This document shows positions 61,308 through 64,000 of a stretch of DNA of 64,000 nt, piece after piece. A program made the translations under genes and the position numbers. The stretch is from positions 1 through 64,000 of the forward strand of contig NZ_JBKFGH010000016.1 in NCBI RefSeq assembly GCF_051233475.1, in the 5' to 3' direction. The notes beneath the pieces are model-generated. The model made no database searches. It worked only from the letters and a program-made list of their open reading frames with translations, and had not been told where the DNA came from. The stretch comes from Bacillus_BU sp051233475 (lineage in GTDB: Bacteria > Bacillota > Bacilli > Bacillales > Cytobacillaceae). Within the stretch, counting starts at the first letter, position 1, and the number at the start of each line of letters is the position of its first letter.

Positions 61308-61478
61308 ATGCCAAGAGGAAAAGAGCTTGAACAATTGCCTATGTCTCATATTGCACCAGGAGTAGGGGAGGACTCTATGTCTAAAGATAGAGAGATTTTA
61401 TCAAGCGTCCCGATAGAAGAACGTCCAATGCCAAGTGAAATTCAAAATGAAAGCAAGAAAAAGCAGGAAAGACAATAA
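61308..61478 (+). CDS. 56-residue hydrophilic small protein
   Basis: An ATG at 61308 follows AGGAGGG and opens a 56-codon frame: MPRGKELEQLPMSHIAPGVG then a charged tail ending KKKQERQ. It is rich in Glu, Lys, Ser and Pro with no cysteine. It stands alone before the Nudix gene. I do not recognise a family; its RBS and frame length are the support. Confidence 0.65.
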   Translation: MPRGKELEQLPMSHIAPGVGEDSMSKDREILSSVPIEERPMPSEIQNESKKKQERQ

Positions 61479-61611
61479 TTTTATCGAAGAATAAATATTA
61501 TGGTGTCGGGTTAGTTGCATCTCGATAGTAGAAAATATATGATTTGTCATATCGAGTATATAGATAGATGTATAATAGGGATAAAAGCAGATTCATTGCG
61601 GGGGAGAATAC

Positions 61612-62229
61612 ATGGAGATTAATCAAATTTTGAAAAGAATGCAAAACCGAGACTCAACGATGTTAGACAGCTCAAAGTTTACAAAATTCGCTGTTCTTTT
61701 GCCTCTTATTGAAAAGGATGATGGTCTGCATATATTGTTTGAGGTAAGAGCTTATAATATGAGGCGACAGCCGGGCGAGATTTGTTTTCCTGGGGGAAAG
61801 GTCGATCCTGATGATATAAATGAACAATTTACTGCAATAAGAGAAACGTCTGAGGAGCTTGGAATCCATCCAAGTAGCATACGTCACGTTTTTCCATTAG
61901 ATTATATGGTAACACCTTTCGGAACGATCATTTATCCCTTTTTAGGTGTGATGGAGAATGAGCAACAAATCCAACCGAATCATGCAGAAGTGGCTGAAGT
62001 GTTTACAGTACCGCTGGAATTTTTTCAAAACGTAAAGCCTGAGATATTTAAGGTTCACTTTTCTGCTAAACCTGAGCAAGATTTTCCGTTTGATTTGATT
62101 ATTGGCGGAGAAAATTATAATTGGCAAACTAGACATATTGATGAATATTTTTATAAATATGGAGATAAGGTAATTTGGGGTTTGACCGCAAGAATCTTAA
62201 GTCATTTTCTCGAAGAACTCGAAATATAA
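61612..62229 (+). CDS. Nudix CoA pyrophosphatase (YeaB/NudL type)
   Basis: This is a 205-residue protein. The Nudix box reads CFPGGKVDPDD then TAIRETSEELGI (about 58-82); the extended GGxxDxxD and the preceding RRQPGEICFP are the coenzyme A pyrophosphatase (UPF0035) variant of the box. It should hydrolyse CoA or oxidised CoA to phosphopantetheine and 3',5'-ADP. The RBS GGGGGAG is good. A strong terminator follows. Confidence 0.88.
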   Translation: MEINQILKRMQNRDSTMLDSSKFTKFAVLLPLIEKDDGLHILFEVRAYNMRRQPGEICFPGGKVDPDDINEQFTAIRETSEELGIHPSSIRHVFPLDYMVTPFGTIIYPFLGVMENEQQIQPNHAEVAEVFTVPLEFFQNVKPEIFKVHFSAKPEQDFPFDLIIGGENYNWQTRHIDEYFYKYGDKVIWGLTARILSHFLEELEI

Positions 62230-62233
62230 GGCA

Positions 62234-62281
62234 AGGACCATTCAAAAGAAAACGATTCGGTTTGAATGGTCTTTTTTTTTT
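62234..62281 (+). terminator. terminator of the Nudix gene
   Basis: GACCATTCAAA and TTTGAATGGTC surround a 14-base loop, then ten T residues. Confidence 0.9.
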
Positions 62282-62323
62282 GCCTTTTAGTAAAATCTTT
62301 TATTCAAAATATATTTAAATAAT

Positions 62324-62368
62324 AAAAACACGTAAGACTAACAAGGTTTACTCAGATAGCCTTACGTA
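62324..62368 (-). terminator. terminator of the YjcZ-type gene
   Basis: On the minus strand, ACGTAAGGC and GTCTTACGT pair, followed by GTTTTTATTATTT. Confidence 0.7.
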
Positions 62369-62385
62369 TTTCTGTTTAGTGATGA

Positions 62386-62481
62386 TTAGTAACCATAGTA
62401 ACTTGCACCAACAATGACTAAAAGGATAAACAATACGACAATTAACACAAAGTTCGAACCTTTTCCGCCTTTATAACTCAT
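62386..62481 (-). CDS. YjcZ-family sporulation peptide
   Basis: A 31-codon frame begins MSYKGGKGSNFVLIVVLF and ends ASYYGY. This small hydrophobic peptide with Gly-rich head and a single membrane helix is the YjcZ/SscA type found in spores, often unannotated. A strong RBS (GGGGGTGAGG) precedes the ATG. Its exact role is not established. Confidence 0.8.
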   Translation of the reverse strand: MSYKGGKGSNFVLIVVLFILLVIVGASYYGY

Positions 62482-62688
62482 TTCCTCACCCCCTAGGACA
62501 ATCTATGGTATTATATGCGCATCTTCTCAAGTGTTGTGGGACATTGACGGGGTCTAATGCCTATATTTCAAAGAAATTTGTTAAAAGTTCAGAAAATTTT
62601 CAGATTTTTAATATAAATAACATATAAAAGTATTTAAATTATCAAAAAAATATACTATAATAGAAAAAAGGACAAGGAGTTGATTTCT

Positions 62689-62916
62689 ATGGATCATAAG
62701 ATGCAAAATTTTATGAGACAGAACCAGCAAAGGGCTCCACGACAATTTGAACGAAAAGTAAATCCAACCGATGCACTGATTGCCGAAATGTTTCTTGAAA
62801 AGTCCCTGATTGATTTTAAAATTGCTAAAATCAAAAAAGAAATCGACGTCTCCTTAGCCGAAAGAAATAAAGAAGAATTTCACCGATTAGTGAAAGAACT
62901 AGAAAGTCTTACGTAA
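62689..62916 (+). CDS. IDEAL-domain small protein
   Basis: This is a 75-residue protein. The C-terminal half reads LIAEMFLEKSLIDFKIAKIK..VSLAERNKEEFHRLVKEL, close to the IDEAL domain consensus found in short Bacillus proteins. Function unknown; IDEAL domains occur in ComK and YpiB. The ATG at 62689 follows AAGGAG by nine bases; TTG 62680 would overlap it. Confidence 0.78.
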   Translation: MDHKMQNFMRQNQQRAPRQFERKVNPTDALIAEMFLEKSLIDFKIAKIKKEIDVSLAERNKEEFHRLVKELESLT

Positions 62917-62929
62917 TTGAATAAAATGG

Positions 62930-62966
62930 AAAAAACCTAGTAATTTTACTAGGTTTTATATTTTTT
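62930..62966 (+). terminator. terminator after the IDEAL gene
   Basis: AAAACCTAGTAA and TTACTAGGTTTT surround TTT, then ATATTTTTT. Confidence 0.85.
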
Positions 62967-63010
62967 AATAAACAATAATTTCAAAGTCGTGCATAACTTT
63001 TGTACAGTTA

Positions 63011-63170
63011 GACTCGTCCAGCTCCAGCGCCCAGCTCCTAGTGGACTTCGCCCACCTCCCTACGATAAGTCAACATCGAAGAGCTAACGCTCTTCGTGTT
63101 TCCTTTATCTCAGTCGATGTGCTCCAGTCCTGTCGTGAGCTTACGGGGCACTTGCGCTTTTGTTCTTTGT
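63011..63170. repeat. free-standing copy related to the nested insert family
   Basis: It begins GTCCAGCTCCAGCGCCC and ends GGGGCACTTGCGCTTTTG, with an inner hairpin GAAGAGC..GCTCTTC. Start, central hairpin and end mirror the inserts at 171 and 46985 (GTCTAGCTGCAGCGG.. GCTTTT), though the sequence is diverged. This is the common Bacillus intergenic repeat type ending in GCGCTTTTG. No gene. Confidence 0.65.
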
Positions 63171-63293
63171 CCTGAAAAAAATGTTGAAAAGTCAAAGAAT
63201 TGTCGTAAAATCTATAAATATATTAAAAATAATGATACAATAATAAAAACTTAAAATTAACTGAATAAAGTAACAATAGTGGAGGTAATTAAT

Positions 63294-64000
63294 TTGGCTG
63301 AATTACGTAGTAATATGATTAAACAAGGTTTTGACCGTGCACCACATCGCAGCTTGCTTCGTGCAGCTGGCGTTAAAGAAGAGGATTTCAACAAACCGTT
63401 TATCGCTGTTGTTAACTCATATATTGATATTGTCCCAGGACATGTTCACCTTCAAGAGTTTGGTAAAATCGTTAAAGACGCAATTAGAGAAGCGGGTGGA
63501 GTTCCGTTTGAAATGAACACGATTGGTGTTGATGATGGTATCGCGATGGGACATATCGGGATGCGCTATTCATTACCAAGCCGCGAGATTATAGCCGATT
63601 CCGTAGAAACAGTTGTCAATGCTCACTGGTTTGATGGAATGGTTTGTATTCCGAACTGCGACAAAATCACTCCTGGGATGATGATGGCGGCACTTCGCAT
63701 CAACATTCCTACTATTTTTGTCAGCGGTGGGCCAATGAAGGCTGGGAAGGATTCAGAAGGCAAAGCCCTTAATTTGAACTCTGTTTTTGAAGGAGTTGGA
63801 GCTTTACAATCTGGTCTTATTGATGAAGCGAGATTAACAGAGATTGAGCAAGTTGCCTGTCCAACATGCGGTTCTTGTTCAGGAATGTTTACAGCAAACT
63901 CAATGAACTGCTTAGCTGAAGGACTTGGACTTGCTTTACCAGGAAACGGTACAATATTAGCAGTATCTGAAGAGCGCAAAGAATTCGTTAAGCGCTCCGC
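63294..64000 (+). CDS. ilvD: dihydroxy-acid dehydratase IlvD, truncated by the window edge
   Basis: The frame opens with TTG at 63294, eight bases after GGAGG, and runs 235 codons to the end of the window without a stop. It encodes MAELRSNMIKQGFDRAPHRS and the conserved N-terminal half of IlvD: PFIAVVNSYIDIVPGH, cluster Cys residues in CIPNCDK and CPTCGSCSGM. The enzyme dehydrates dihydroxy acids in valine/isoleucine/leucine synthesis using an Fe-S cluster. The remaining ~320 codons lie outside. Confidence 0.93.
   Translation, partial: MAELRSNMIKQGFDRAPHRSLLRAAGVKEEDFNKPFIAVVNSYIDIVPGHVHLQEFGKIVKDAIREAGGVPFEMNTIGVDDGIAMGHIGMRYSLPSREIIADSVETVVNAHWFDGMVCIPNCDKITPGMMMAALRINIPTIFVSGGPMKAGKDSEGKALNLNSVFEGVGALQSGLIDEARLTEIEQVACPTCGSCSGMFTANSMNCLAEGLGLALPGNGTILAVSEERKEFVKRS

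Overview
This is a chromosomal stretch from an endospore-forming, low-GC member of the Bacillaceae (Bacillus or Neobacillus type). The evidence is an alpha/beta-type small acid-soluble spore protein, a YjcZ-type peptide, a CotF-like coat protein, a RacA-like chromosome anchor, many relatives of B. subtilis genes, AGGAGG-type ribosome binding sites, frequent TTG/GTG starts and intrinsic terminators after most transcription units. I saw no rRNA or tRNA genes, CRISPR array or prophage. The strand of each gene follows its local transcription unit.

Layout. 1-400: the last ~100 bases of a group II intron, flush against a MITE-like repeat. 412-13600: a pentapeptide protein, a BceAB-type peptide-antibiotic ABC transporter without its kinase/regulator, a diguanylate cyclase, a metallophosphoesterase, a lone bluB, a KtrB/KtrD-type potassium channel and a glycerophosphodiesterase. 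13600-16900: an SDR enzyme, a SASP, and bioB behind a BirA operator. 17000-22500: an Fe-alcohol dehydrogenase co-transcribed with a cytoplasmic histidine kinase and an NtrC-type response regulator, facing a Zn-alcohol dehydrogenase that has a near-consensus sigma-54 promoter and an upstream dyad. 22700-25400: a preQ1-I riboswitch followed by queC-queD-queE and folE. 25400-34100: two polysaccharide deacetylase-fold proteins, a HAD phosphatase, a 52-bp hairpin array, a CAP protein, purT behind PurBoxes, YitT, RacA and a second MerR-type coiled-coil protein with 18-residue repeats. 34300-45000: ferritin-like protein, an AbrB-type membrane protein, precorrin-2 dehydrogenase, aspartokinase, a proline T-box with proBA, and a 5'-nucleotidase. 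45100-57000: crotonase, HAD, LysE exporters, threonine dehydratase, coat proteins, fructokinase and an amino-acid permease. 57100-64000: an orphan tyrosine recombinase, a YkoS/YkoT-type glycosylation pair, small spore/unknown proteins, a Nudix CoA pyrophosphatase and the start of ilvD.

Regulation is readable at several loci: BirA box (bioB), sigma-54 (Zn-ADH), preQ1 riboswitch (que operon), PurBoxes (purT) and a CCU-specifier T-box (proBA).

The least explained structure is non-coding. Three loci carry ~50-bp units arranged forward-forward then reverse-reverse. One locus has nine 52-bp hairpin units in strict register. A ~185-bp terminal-inverted-repeat element occurs at least six times, twice with a second ~125-bp repeat nested at the same point. 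The protein-coding loci most worth following are the sigma-54 two-component/alcohol dehydrogenase module and the RacA-adjacent repeat protein.
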